DNA of 64,000 nt from Drosophila persimilis (lineage: Eukaryota; Arthropoda; Insecta; Diptera; Drosophilidae): positions 5,394,001-5,458,000 of the forward strand of contig NW_020825313.1 in the NCBI RefSeq assembly GCF_003286085.1. Direction: 5' to 3'. Positions 33,066 to 43,341 of this stretch are shown in pieces. Positions within the stretch are counted from its first letter, which is position 1. Every line of letters begins with the position of its first letter. The notes beneath the pieces are model-generated. The model was given only the letters and a program-made list of their open reading frames with translations, was not told where the DNA came from and ran no database searches. The position numbers were made by a program, and so were the translations under genes.

Positions 33066-34265
33066 CCCAATGTTAAGAAATGTGGAAAAAGTTAATTGGG
33101 AACAGTGAAGGAGTTTCAAATCTCTGCAGAAAATTGTGAGAAGGCTCTTGATAGTTTGAAGGAGGCTTACGACAAAAAATATTTGATCTTTTCTGATAAT
33201 GTTTCGCAGTTGTTTGACATTCCCAGCACAACAAAACCTTCTGCTTCATGCCTTAGGTCCGTCATTGACACGGTGTCATCTATTCCTCTCTTCAGTCATT
33301 AGGAAGTGAAAAAGACATTAATAGATATAGCGCTGTCTAAAGTAGATCCCAAAACGAAGTCTCGGTTCGAAGAGCAACTGGATTGCGATAAACTACCGTC
33401 TTGGTAGGAGTGCGCAGCCCAGTTGAATCGTTGCTATCAGCATCTAGTTGGCGAAGAGTCAACACGGAATAAGGGAAAAACTAAACAAGAGACAAGTAAA
33501 GGACCCACTAAATCTTAATTGTCATGTGCAAAGACGGATAGGCGAGCTGATTCGAAATGTAACTATTGTCAAGCGGGGAATCATACCATAAGCAATTGTC
33601 AATCGTTTAGTGATTTTTCTGTTCTTCAACGGTTCGATATCACCAAGCAACTCCGACTGTGCATAAATTGTTTGAAGCCAGGTCATACAGTGACGAGGTG
33701 CAAGACAGCAAAATGTCGAGTGTGCTCTAAGCCCAATAACACTTTGCTTCATCGATACGGGGTAGAGCCACAGCAAAATGGGTCTAGTTCTGTGCCTGTA
33801 GAACATTCGTCATCGTCTGAGCCTCAGACAGCCTATTCTAGTGACGTTGCTAGTGCTGACCAGGTTATTCTTGCTACCGCTGTTGTAAAGGTGCGAGATC
33901 GGTCCGGACCATTTTCAGTATGGACGAGGATCTAGCGCAGCACTTACGACTTGCGCCGTGATGATTCGTGCCTTAATATCACAACTGTTGGAAAAAACTC
34001 TTCCATCATAAAGCACAAGATTCATACTTCTGTCTCGTATGACCGCGCCAAACTTTGATTCTGATTTTTGGGTATTAACCCGATCATGTTGGCAATTTCG
34101 ACCAATAGAAGATAGCAGCAAATCTTCAGCTGGCAGACACGCATTTTTACAAGCCTGCTAAGGTTGACTTATTGATAGAGGCAGAAACCGTTTTTGAGTT
34201 AATGTGTGGAGACCAATTAAAGGCAAGTTCCGAACATCCATCAATCCAGAAAACATTGTTCAGAT
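33066..34265 (+). pseudogene. BEL4: BEL gag and protease remnant
   Basis: Plus-strand pieces: gag core at 33,096-33,302 (ALDSLKEAYDKKYLI); after a stop, zinc-knuckle region at 33,519-33,935 with CNYCQAGNHTISNC, CINCLKPGHTVTRC and CRVCSKPNNTLLH; a shifted protease; and a terminal LIEAETVFELMCGDQL. Multiple stops show it is dead. It is cut off at 34,266 by the Gypsy LTR remnant. Confidence 0.8.
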
Positions 34266-34366
34266 TGTAAACTTTTAATAACACGTTTTTATTATATGCT
34301 CTTCCTTCTTGATCGTCGTATTCCAATGAATGTGTGTTGGCATATCGATACTTGTCGAGGACAATC
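34266..34366 (-). repeat. Gypsy-2 LTR remnant
   Basis: About 100 bp starting TGTAAACTTTTAATAACACG, matching the complement of 56,450-56,552 in Gypsy-3 (ATATGCTCTTCCTTCTTGATCG, GTTGGCATATCGATAC). Homology stops abruptly after CTTGTCGAGGAC, where the GC-rich interval begins. Confidence 0.8.
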
Positions 34367-35094
34367 CACAAGAAATTTGTAGAGATGGATGGAGCAGATG
34401 GAGCAGATGGATCGAGGCTTGGGCGGGCGTTGCTAGCGTTGTGTATCGAATGGTGCACGCGGACGTGGGGCGAGGTGAAGTCGGAGCCTCGTCTAATTGG
34501 AGTGAACTTACGCAATCGGGTGTTTTTACTTCGATAATTTGACACTTTATTGTACGTATTAGTAGTTTAAATGCACCTATTTTTACTTCGTCGCCGATGT
34601 CTTCTCGTGAGTTCCGGGTACCGCGTCTGTACTCCGGACGGGGTCTCTGCGTAAGTTGCTTTCTGGTTTCAGTCGGCGTCTATTTATACGCCAATGGGCG
34701 CTGTGTCAGCGGGTTCAAAAGTGCACTTCCGCGTCGGGGTGCACTTCGCCGTTCTGGCGATCGTGGGTTGACCTGGTTCTGTCTCTTCGTGCTTTTGGCG
34801 AGCTGGCGGGTTTGCCGTTGGGTGCTTGTCGTGGGCTTCCGCGGTGTCATCGTTTTGTAGTCTATGAACCCGGAAGACTGCGCCTGGCCGGTTGCTTGGT
34901 CTGGAGTGGGGGAAGTCCACGTGACCTGGTGTGTTTGGTCAGCGTTATGAAGACGGCACGTGTCAGTCGGTGGCTATGTGTGGAGGGGGGTGTTCGTGTA
35001 GTAAATAATGCATGCGTTCAATTTACGTTGGGCGAGGTGCTGCAATTTAGTAGCAGGTTTTATGTTTTATTGGGCGTTGGGAGAGGCGTTGAAC
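34367..35094. other. GC-rich interval inserted in Gypsy-2
   Basis: About 730 bp of much higher GC than its surroundings, with a TCTATTTATACGCC TATA-like box near 34,680 and T/G-rich downstream sequence. The frames in it are composition-driven. It lies between an LTR remnant and integrase, so it may be an LTR or promoter region of another element. Not identified. Confidence 0.4.
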
Positions 35095-35344
35095 CGAAAC
35101 CCTTTTGGGTTCGTTACAACCTATACCAATCGGCTTGCTCAAGGGGCTCTGATAGTTTTCCTAACATAGGAGTAAGAGCACGATTCATCCGCTCTACTTG
35201 GCCATTCGCCTGCGGTGCACCTGTAGCAACATAAATGTGCTCTATCCCTCTTTCCTGCAAAAAACTAGAGAACTCTAACGGTCCCACGATCTGATATTAT
35301 CCTAGTAGGGCGACTATAGAAATAAAATATTTACTCAAGGAATC
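35095..35344 (-). pseudogene. Gypsy-2 integrase core, downstream part
   Basis: The minus strand shows the tail of the DDE core: a damaged SDRG-equivalent, F..FLQERGIEHIYVATGAPQ, and NGQVERMNRAL. It continues the integrase frame broken at 38,731. The GPY/F-type C-terminal domain is missing because the copy stops near 35,095. Confidence 0.8.
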
Positions 35345-35715
35345 TGTTCGGAGCAGAACCCAGCCGATTAGCTGCTTGCCAAATAGCACCTAATTCTTGG
35401 CCCTCAGCCGCTTATTTTGTTTGTTACTTATGTCTATGTCACTCATTTGTTTGTTAAAGCTTTGCGCTTGCTTGCCCTGCTAAACGCTCTCTGCCAGCTC
35501 GCTCTTCGCTATCTCCGCTTTGTGTCTGCCTGCCGACGTCGGCCGAGCGAAGCTGCGCTTAGCGATCGGAGCGGCAATGTAAAGGGCAGGCAAGCCACAC
35601 TTGCAATTTGGATGTCACGCATTAAAGAACATATCGCAATTTTATTTCTGCGCCGAGTTTTATTTAATTGAAATAATTAGTCGGCCGATTGGGGATAAAA
35701 AACATTATCTCCACA
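35345..35715 (+). repeat. 5' LTR of gag-only BEL copy 2
   Basis: 371 bp, TGTTCGGAGCAGAACCC to TTATCTCCACA. It matches the copy 1 LTRs throughout. Confidence 0.92.
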
Positions 35716-35722
35716 TAAAATT

Positions 35723-35740
35723 TGGTGACCCCGACGTGAT
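35723..35740 (+). promoter_or_regulatory. Primer-binding-type site of gag-only BEL copy 2
   Basis: TGGTGACCCCGACGTGAT, seven bases after the LTR. It differs from the BEL1/BEL2 site, so this lineage uses another tRNA. Identical in copy 1. Confidence 0.7.
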
Positions 35741-36057
35741 CTCTGAGTTGCAGTGTCAATTAATTATCATTCGCAATCGACATTCGTTAGCCTTAACAAA
35801 TTTTCGGCGGTTAAGCACAATTCGGTGCTAAAACATACTTACATACACCTACTAATTTCTCTGTCGCGACAATTCGGTCAGTGCAGTGCAGCGAACTCAC
35901 TAATACACACAAGCGGAGTACAAAGCGGAATCGGACAGCTCGCACAGCCGCACAGCTAAAGGCATTAGCTGTAATCCCTTTGCTTTCGGTTCGCACGTTT
36001 ATACGTATACAGGGTGTCTTTTTCGGTCGTGCTGAGTGACTCTTTTAAAACCTCAAC

Positions 36058-38418
36058 ATGGCAGCACCTGAGCCTACCAATGTCGCGAACGCAGCAATGC
36101 CGAGTGATGTAGATTTCTACAGGCACAAGGCCGAGTCCATCGCGCGCCAACTAAAGGCCATGGATCGCTTTCTCACCAAGGAAGAGCTTGCCGAGTTAGA
36201 TGAGGCAGAACTTCAAGCTCGCTTAGAGCAAATCGAGCGAATGAATGCGGATTTCGATGCCGCTCAAACGAGCCTTGAAAGGTTGGATTTCCTGCAGTTA
36301 GCCCATGATGCCCGGCTGGACTTTGCGAATGTTTATGTCAAGGTTAGGTCCATGCTGTCGCGGGAGTTGATGGCTGCTCGCACGGTAAATGTTGCCAATT
36401 CAACAGCTCGGCATACTCTCGAGGGGAATTCGTCGTTGTTCGCCTATAATAGTATAGGCCGTTCTCGAATGCCCGAGTTGCAGCTTCCGCGATTCGGTGG
36501 GAACTACATGGATTGGCCAGAATTCCACTCGATGTTCTCGACAATGGTGCACAAAGACCATCGTATCCCAATCATCGAAAAATTCCAATATCTTCGTGGA
36601 TGTCTAGATGGTGCTGCGCTGGATACGATTCGTTCCTTGGAACTTTCTGAGGAGAATTACGACAAGGCGTTGAATTTGCTAATGTTGCGATTCGATAATA
36701 AACTGTTACATTTTCAGGCACACGTCAAGGCTATTTTCGGGCTGCAAGGGGTGGAGAAGGGCTCAGCTATCGGCTTGCGCGCGCTCAGCGACAAAATCAA
36801 TTCGCACTTGCGTGCACTTCAGACCTTGGCGACCCCGTAGCAGATTTCGGATGGGTTGCTGATCTTCATCATAGGCACGAAACTGGACCACAAAACAAAA
36901 GAGAAATGGGAAGAGAACTTGCCGACGTCAGGATTGCCTCGGTGGTCAAGCATGGCCTCATTTTTGGAAGCGAGATGTCGGATGCTGGAGAATTTGGGAT
37001 CAGCCATGGCAACAAGTCCTAGTCAACAGGTGGGAGAAGACAAGCCTGTCACCCTTATCACCTCCAGTAACGACCATCCTAACCCCATATGTAACCATTG
37101 CAATTCCTCCGAGCATTACATATCTAGATGTCAGGCATTCCTGAATCTCTCTGCGTTTGAAAGGTACAAAGAAGCAAAGAAGAGCCGCTTGTGTTTGAAC
37201 TGTCTCAACAAAGGCCATGAATTGCAGAGGTGCAGGTCAGGACTTTGCAGGCATTGCCAGGCCAAACATCACACGCTACTCCACATTCAATCGGGAACTG
37301 GTGCTTCATCTTCCTCTTCACCGGCCGAGGAATCGATCCAGCAAGAGGCCGCGACTGTGCTTCTAGCCAGCGGGTGTTCTAGCCCTCCCCCCTCGATCCA
37401 GAAATCTCAGCCCAGCCAGAACGTGTTGCTACCTACTGCCCTCGTCCATGTAACAGATCGTTATGGAGCACTTATCCCATGTCGTGCCATTTTGGATTCT
37501 GCGTCACAGGCAAACTTTGTAACATCTAGACTTGCTGATCAGTTGCAGTTGGATCATCGCTCGTCTTATGTTCACATCTCTGGAATCGGAGATTCCATTC
37601 TACCTTCGAGCAAGTCTGTACATATAGTTGTACAATCCCAGGACGCAAGCTATCGAGCTTCCTTCGCTGCAATTGTTACCAACTCAATTACGGAAATGCA
37701 GCCTAACTTCGGGCTAGACGCAAAGGATTGGCCCATGCCGAATAATCTAAAACTAGCTGATCCTAATTTCTCCAAGCCCCAACGTATCGATCTGTTGATA
37801 GGTGGTGGTTTGTTCTTCGATTTAATGTGCGTCGGACAGATTCGACTATCAGACCAATTGCCAACATTGCAGGAGACAAAACTTGGTTGGATAGTGTCAG
37901 GAAGCATTGATAGCTCGGAGAATAAGCGTGCAGTTTTAGCCGCTTTTGAAAATTCCTCCTCCATCTCTAATGACGATTTTCGGCCCACAACGCTGGAGTA
38001 CCAAAACTTAGAGCAGCAATGCAGGAAGCAGCTGCTCGAGTGCCAGGTGCAAGTGGAAAAACTGCGATCGGAGAATCAGGAACTGCAGCGCGAACTTTTC
38101 GATATATTAAAAACCTACATATCCACGCTAAATGAAATTCAACTTTCAACAATTTCTACATTGCCAAATTACCTGCCATTCTATGCAATTACAGAGGTTC
38201 CCGATGATCAAGACGTAATCACGACAAGCCGCCTTCGTAAAGAAGCGCCGATTGCTGCGTTCGACGATCATCCCAGCGTAGCCGCCAGCTGCGCCCAAGC
38301 AAGCATCTTCAAGAGGGCCGTTGGAAAAATAGCGGTTCTGCCCCTTCAGGATGGATCTGTTGAAAGCCTTTGCCTTCCAACGGGGGGTGAATGTTCGGAG
38401 CAGAACCCAGCCGATTAG
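36058..38418 (+). pseudogene. Gag-protease with coiled-coil tail, copy 2
   Basis: ATG at 36,058 follows 340 bp of leader. Residues 1-260 are gag with the LPRFGGNYMDWPEF core; a TAG at 36,838 interrupts it where copy 1 has a Gln codon. The frame then runs unbroken to 38,418. It contains three zinc motifs (CNHCNSSEHYISRC, CLNCLNKGHELQRC, CRHCQAKHHTLLH), the DSASQ protease site, the LADPNF and IDLLIGGG motifs, GWIVSGS, then a leucine/glutamine coiled coil (about 45 residues) and a tail of about 100 residues that reads into the 3' LTR. Usual BEL pol would start right after GWIVSG; here it is gone. Copies 1 and 2 carry different single stops, so the ancestor had an open frame. Confidence 0.88.
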
Positions 38419-38730
38419 CTGCTTGCCAAATAGCACCTAATTCTTGGCCCTCAGCCGCTTATTTTGTTTGTTACTTATGTCTATGTCACTCATTTGTTTG
38501 TTAAAGCTTTGCGCTTGCTTGCCCTGCTAAACGCTCTCTGCCAGCTCGCTCTTCGCTATCTCCGCTTTGTGTCTGCCTGCCGACGTCGGCCGAGCGAAGC
38601 TGCGCTTAGCGATCGGAGCGGCAATGTAAAGGGCAGGCAAGCCACACTTGCAATTTGGATGTCACGCATTAAAGAACATATCGCAATTTTATTTCTGCGC
38701 CGATTGGGGATAAAAAACATTATCTCCACA
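38392..38730 (+). repeat. 3' LTR of gag-only BEL copy 2
   Basis: 339 bp. It equals the 371-bp 5' LTR apart from a 32-bp deletion between two GCCGA repeats near 38,700. A CGGGGGGTGA polypurine-like run lies just before it. Confidence 0.92.
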
Positions 38731-39920
38731 GAATCCTTCGCTTCCCGCGTGCTGGTACTATTAACCGGGAACAATTTGACAAACTTAGTGAATGCTAATA
38801 GATGCATGCATGCCACAAGAAGGTGTTTTCAATTAGATCTAATACTCGGCAACGGACCCAAATGATCAATATGTAGAGTATGAAAAGGAACACAAGACTT
38901 TGGGATACTATGGAGCGTTCTGTTATGGATTGTTTTAGACATCGAGTGTAGTATACACGGTGGACAGTTTCTGATGAACCTTGACACTTTACTTCTCATT
39001 GACGGAAACCAGTAGGTCCTCAAAAGGTATCTCACGCACTGCTCTACGGCGAGATGTCCTAGTTTTTCGTGTGACCGCCTTATCAACTGCTCTTCCATAC
39101 ACATTGGTACATAGAGACATAGTTTGTTTTCACAACTCCTCTTGTAAACAATACCATCTACCATTTCAAAATCTACTTCAATTCCATCCCCTAGCATTTT
39201 TCGAATCCTAACTACTTCCTTATCTCGCATCTGTTCTGTTTGTAATATCAAATCAACATCTTCTGGCATTGCACCTACTACCCCAACTATCAATGATTTT
39301 AGTAATCTCTCCTCCTGAAACTCTAACTTGTCCTTCTCTACTGTATCCTCAACAAATTTGTTCTCTTTATCTGAATTCCTACTACTAATGTACTTTACTC
39401 CCCCCACCACATCGGTAACGCTTCCTCCACATTGGCTAAAATCTCTAATTTCAATCTTCGATCCATCCTTTTCCCTATATTCACTATTCTCTTTGTTATC
39501 TCTACAATCACTACCAAGGTTCTCTCTATCATCAGATTTCCACCTATTTCCCAATCTACTTCCTACTGCACTTGATTCTCCACACTCAATCGCAGGGTTC
39601 TGTACGGTACTAGTACGCTTTCTACTGATATTTAATTCTCTACTCTCAATCACAGGGTTCTCTACGGTACTACTATGCTCGCTACTGATATTTAATTCTC
39701 TACACTTAATCACAGGGTTCTCTACGGTACCTTTATGCTCACTAACCGAGTTGTCTCTAATTACGCTATTCCTTGTATATTGCTTTCTACTCTCATCTTT
39801 TTCCAAATTGGACTTTTCTAAACCGTCTTTGACTCTATAACCATCCTCTACCATATTCGTCACTTGATCTTGTCTGCTTAGCGCATCAACGTGTGCTATG
39901 CTGGCCCCAGGTCTGTGCAT
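38731..39920 (-). pseudogene. Gypsy-2 RNase H tail, spacer and integrase zinc finger
   Basis: Frame 39,920-38,829 starts in the AHVDALSRQD motif that ends Gypsy RNase H. It crosses a long polar spacer (Glu/Asn/Ser-rich, with three repeats), then has the HHCC zinc finger (HEKLGHLA ... CPPC) and the HIDHLGPLP start of the DDE core. A shift follows, and the next piece (about 38,815-38,731) ends at the BEL insertion. The integrase lies in two parts and is inactive. Confidence 0.85.
39590..39765 (-). repeat. Three 60-bp coding tandem repeats in Gypsy-2 spacer
   Basis: Each unit encodes about 20 residues (TVENPVI.CRELNIS-like). Units begin near 39,600, 39,660 and 39,720 and differ by a few bases. 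They expand the linker between RNase H and integrase. Confidence 0.8.
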
Positions 39921-41393
39921 AATGGAGTAATCATAGTTCTCTAACTCTAGGGACCACCGTGCTATCTTAGGACTAATTGACTTTCTGGTTAACGTCTGTA
40001 CTAACGAATTACAATCCGTGATTATTTTGAAGGACCTATGCTACAAATATGCGCTAAAACGCCTCAATGCATAAATTATAGCCAATGTCTCTAGTTCGAA
40101 ACTATGATAACGTGATTCTGTTTCTGTTGTTTTGCCGGAATACTTAATAGGACACAGTATTGCGCCATAACCGTATGAACTTGCGTTTGTATGCAATTCC
40201 GTCTCTCTATTTGGGCTAAAAATGGCTAATACCGGAGGATTTGCCAACGCATTCTTAAGAGTTTCAAAAGTCTTCACCTATTCTCTATTCTTGGGAAACG
40301 GACCACCTTCTTTTAACAACTGCACCAACTGCTTAGCCGTCGTCGCAAATGACAACATGAAACGTCGAAAATACGAAAAGAATCCCAAGCATGAGTGCAG
40401 TGCTTTTACATTTTGAGGGATTGGGTATTTTTTCAAGGCCTAAATATGGGAATCACTAGGAACTATTCCGTTTTGATTAGCTTTATACCACAGGAACTCG
40501 ATCTTTCGATTGACAAACCTACACTCTTTTAGATTTATCTCTAAATTTTTCTCGCTAAACCGAATGCATAGTCTTTTTAATATATCCACGTGTTCTTCAA
40601 CTGTTTTAGTCGCTACTAATATATCATCCATGTACACTACAATGCTTTTGTTCCTAATAAAGTTTCTCAAGAGCTCCGAAATAAATCTCTGAAAAATAGC
40701 GGATCCATTTTTTAACCCAAAGGGCATTCTCAAGTACTCAAACTGCCCCTGCGGTGTCACAAACGATGATTACGGAACTGATTTTTCTTCTACGCCTATT
40801 GATGATATGATACCCACTTCTCAAATCTATAATCGAAAAACAGCGCTTGTTTTCTAAAAACTCAAGACAGTCCTCAATAAGAGCAATGGGAAATTATCTT
40901 TCACAATTCGTTTGTTCAGGCCACGGTAATCGACACACATTCGAAGCTCTCCTGATTTTTTTTTTACTAGGACCAACGGGAAAGCATAAGGAGACTCACT
41001 ATGACCGATTACTTTCTTTTCGAACAGATCATCTACTATTTCAGCTACTTTCTCTCTCTCATGGTAGGATAAACGACGCGGAGTACAATGAAATGGTGTT
41101 GTTTCTGTTACACGAATCTGCATCTCATACTTTGGTTGTGCTGTAAAGTCAAATTCTTTGTGTAAATAGTATGTCTTAATAATTTCCCTACACTTTTCTG
41201 CCAGAGTGGCACCAAATTCGAAACCTACGCTAATATGTTCCTCTTCATCAATCTCTACCGACGCACAAAAGTTACTGAATTCGTCGCCTTGATTCATATT
41301 TTCGCTGGCCATTTTGTCATTCCTTGAGTTTTCTTGAGTCTGATTTTTAAATGGATTAGAACGTTTGATTACCTCTGTCTGATTGATTACCAT
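39880..41393 (-). pseudogene. Gypsy-2 reverse transcriptase and RNase H
   Basis: RT begins in frame 41,393-40,854 (TPFHCTPRRLSYHER, FPLVLVKKKSGELRMCVDYRGLN). A shift at about 40,860 follows, then 40,760-40,440 holds TPQGQFEYLRMPFGLKN, the intact catalytic YMDDILVATK near 40,620, and KECRFV. RNase H in 40,277-40,041 has FETLKNAL..PPVLAIFSP and FELETLAIIYALRRF. Two frameshifts and stops inactivate it, but the active site itself is kept, unlike in Gypsy-3. Confidence 0.85.
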
Positions 41394-41840
41394 CTAACTT
41401 ATCATATATTCTTATGTAAATATTATTTTTACGTTTGGTGAATAAAGACGCGCAGGTTAAACTAATAGCTTTTTGCTTTAATGAACTTAATGGTGTTTGT
41501 TGCTTCGCATTGATATTTTTCTTATGAACTAATTTTACTTCAATAACTTTAAGGGCATCGCGTCCTACCAATACCGGCAAATGCAGCATGTTATCATCTA
41601 CGATGTTTAACAAAATGATATATTTCTTTGTGCAAAATTCGATATGGCACTTAAATTTTCCTCATATGAAAATTCGTTGTCCTCCTAGTCCATAATATTT
41701 CCTGACTTCATTATAGACTTCAACTATAGCCGACTTCGGTATCAAAGACTTATGAATAAAACTCACAGGGCTACCTGTATCAAATAGACTAAACATACTG
41801 ACGCCTCTTTGTCCACCAAACGGGAGTCATAAAGTAATTA
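41356..41840 (-). pseudogene. Gypsy-2 aspartic protease
   Basis: The minus strand near 41,790 encodes FSLFDTGSPVSFIHKS, the catalytic D-T-G-S motif. This is followed by SLIPKSAIVE, LGGQRI, a stop, and then the flap-to-end part with LPVLVGRDALKVIE in 41,613-41,356. One in-frame stop lies near 41,690. Gypsy-3 lacks the catalytic segment through a 39-bp deletion. Confidence 0.8.
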
Positions 41841-41869
41841 ACTGGACAGCCGCTAAATCGTCGTTGTTT

Positions 41870-42900
41870 TTCTCTCCTGGTCACTCCTCATCTTGAACTG
41901 CAGCTACCCTAGCGGCCATCTTTCGTTTCGGGCACTGCGAATATTGGTGCCTGGTGCTCCAGCAGTTGAAACATGCCACATCCGGTCTCTTTGGCTACTG
42001 GCCTACTGCCATATTCACATTTATTTTCCCCTTTGTCATACCTTCGCTACGAATTCCTACGATTCTATGAGCTCTTCTGACCTTATCATAGGTTACCATC
42101 TTGTCACGCAACTCGTTAAGTGTGCTGCAATATAGCATGGATGCTGCCATGCCCGTCTTGTCCTGCAGTCCCTCTACGATAAATTTGACCACATCGCTCG
42201 TGGCCATGTCTGCTTGCGACGCTATGCTGCACATTGCGATGAAATATTGCAATGCTCTTTCATTATTTGCAATTTTTCGTGCCTCCAGTCGCTTTCCAAT
42301 GTCCCACGCTGTCACTTTCTGCACAAAGACGTTGAGCAATTCTGCTCGCATCAACTGCCAAGTCAGTGGCGCCACATGGTCGATGTACGCGTTCGCCGAT
42401 CCGCCTAGCAATCGATTCGCCAATATCCAGCATTTGGACAAGGAAATTCATAATGTCCTCAAAGTTACTTATCCAACTCGTGACATCTCCAGAAAATGGA
42501 CGCATCAACGCCTCAATGTGCGTCAAGTCGATACAATCTCTCGGCTTTTCCAACTCCATAGCCTCTTTCTCCGTTTTCAATACGCTTAATTTGAGATCAG
42601 CTAAGCGCTTGCGAGAAACGTACAATTGTTCCAACTGCTGCAAACGGCGCGATTCTTCTTCGTATTCATCTGATCGTATGGTCAATTTCGAACAAGCGTT
42701 GTTTTGTCGCGGCATGAATGCTTCTCGAGCCTTCTCCACTTTTTTATCATATTCTTCTGGCGCCGCCTCTACTGTGTGTTGTGCACTACGGTTGTCTCTC
42801 TCTATCTCGCGCTCAACCGGGGCAGAAAAAAATGTCTGCCTGCATAGTCTCGTCTGCGTTTGGCGCCGTATTTCCTAGCTCATACGTGTCTTCTATGATT
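41870..42900 (-). pseudogene. Gypsy-2 gag
   Basis: The gag start MEKAREAFMPRQNN is at 42,739, and a Glu/Leu-rich coiled region follows. The capsid is split between frames 42,739-42,263 and 42,441-41,995 by a shift near 42,435. It ends MAVGQ, then TAG, then a CCHC zinc knuckle (CFNCWSTRHQYSQC) in the same phase near 41,960. The in-phase TAG before the knuckle is shared with Gypsy-3. Confidence 0.85.
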
Positions 42901-43065
42901 TTTTTTCAGTGCTGTATGTAATTGGTGTATGTTGGCATCTTGATCAAAATATACGTTTTGCCTACGCAGTATGTCGCTAAGATCACTTTTGGTTTTCGCT
43001 CTTATGTCTGCATAGTTCATCACAGAGTTTTTTTTTTGGACACCTGATATGTAAACTTTTAATAA

Positions 43066-43341
43066 TATTTTGTATTACATTTTTTTTTTTTTGGTTTTAA
43101 ATCATCTCAAGGATGATCGGGTTTTGATCGTAGCACTGTAGCCACATTGATCAGATACTGGTGAGGAAGTTTGGCGAGTTTGACAGGTCGGTATATAAAA
43201 CAAAAACAAAAAAAGTTAATTGACTGTTTTAGAAAATAAACTGAACTTACTTTATAACATGATGAAGAAAAAAGGGGCCAAAAGTTTAAGTCAGCAGTTT
43301 TGATGAAGATTGCCAGCTCTCTGAGATGTAGCGGCTCTTTT
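43066..43341. other. Unassigned spacer
   Basis: Begins with a poly-T run. AT-rich, no ORF or repeat recognised. It separates the Gypsy-2 5' remnant from repeat R copy 3. Confidence 0.4.

Larger units (their letters stand above)
35345..38730 (+). mobile_element. Gag-only BEL element, copy 2 (LTR-gag-protease-LTR, no RT/RH/IN)
   Basis: A 3,386-bp element on the plus strand inserted into Gypsy-2 integrase with TSD GAATC (35,340-35,344 and 38,731-38,735). The structure is that of copy 1: LTR, TGG primer-binding-type site, leader, gag, protease, coiled-coil tail, polypurine run, LTR. The junction from protease to tail lies at the same place as in copy 1. The pol loss is therefore an inherited property of a mobilised lineage and not damage after insertion. 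Confidence 0.92.
34266..43065 (-). mobile_element. Gypsy-2: Gypsy-class LTR retrotransposon, split by a gag-only BEL element
   Basis: The minus-strand element holds gag (42,880-41,880), protease (41,840-41,560), RT (41,393-40,440), RNase H (40,277-39,880), a spacer with 60-bp repeats, and integrase split into 39,400-38,731 and 35,344-35,095 by the 3,386-bp insertion at 35,345. LTR remnants are left at 34,266-34,366 and 43,042-43,065. The family is the same as Gypsy-3 at 56.4-64.0 kb. Frameshifts and stops occur in most domains. Confidence 0.88.

Noticed and set aside
34597..35234. Plus-strand frames of 87 and 192 codons in the GC-rich interval
   Set aside because: Composition-driven, no family motif, and the second runs into antisense Gypsy integrase.
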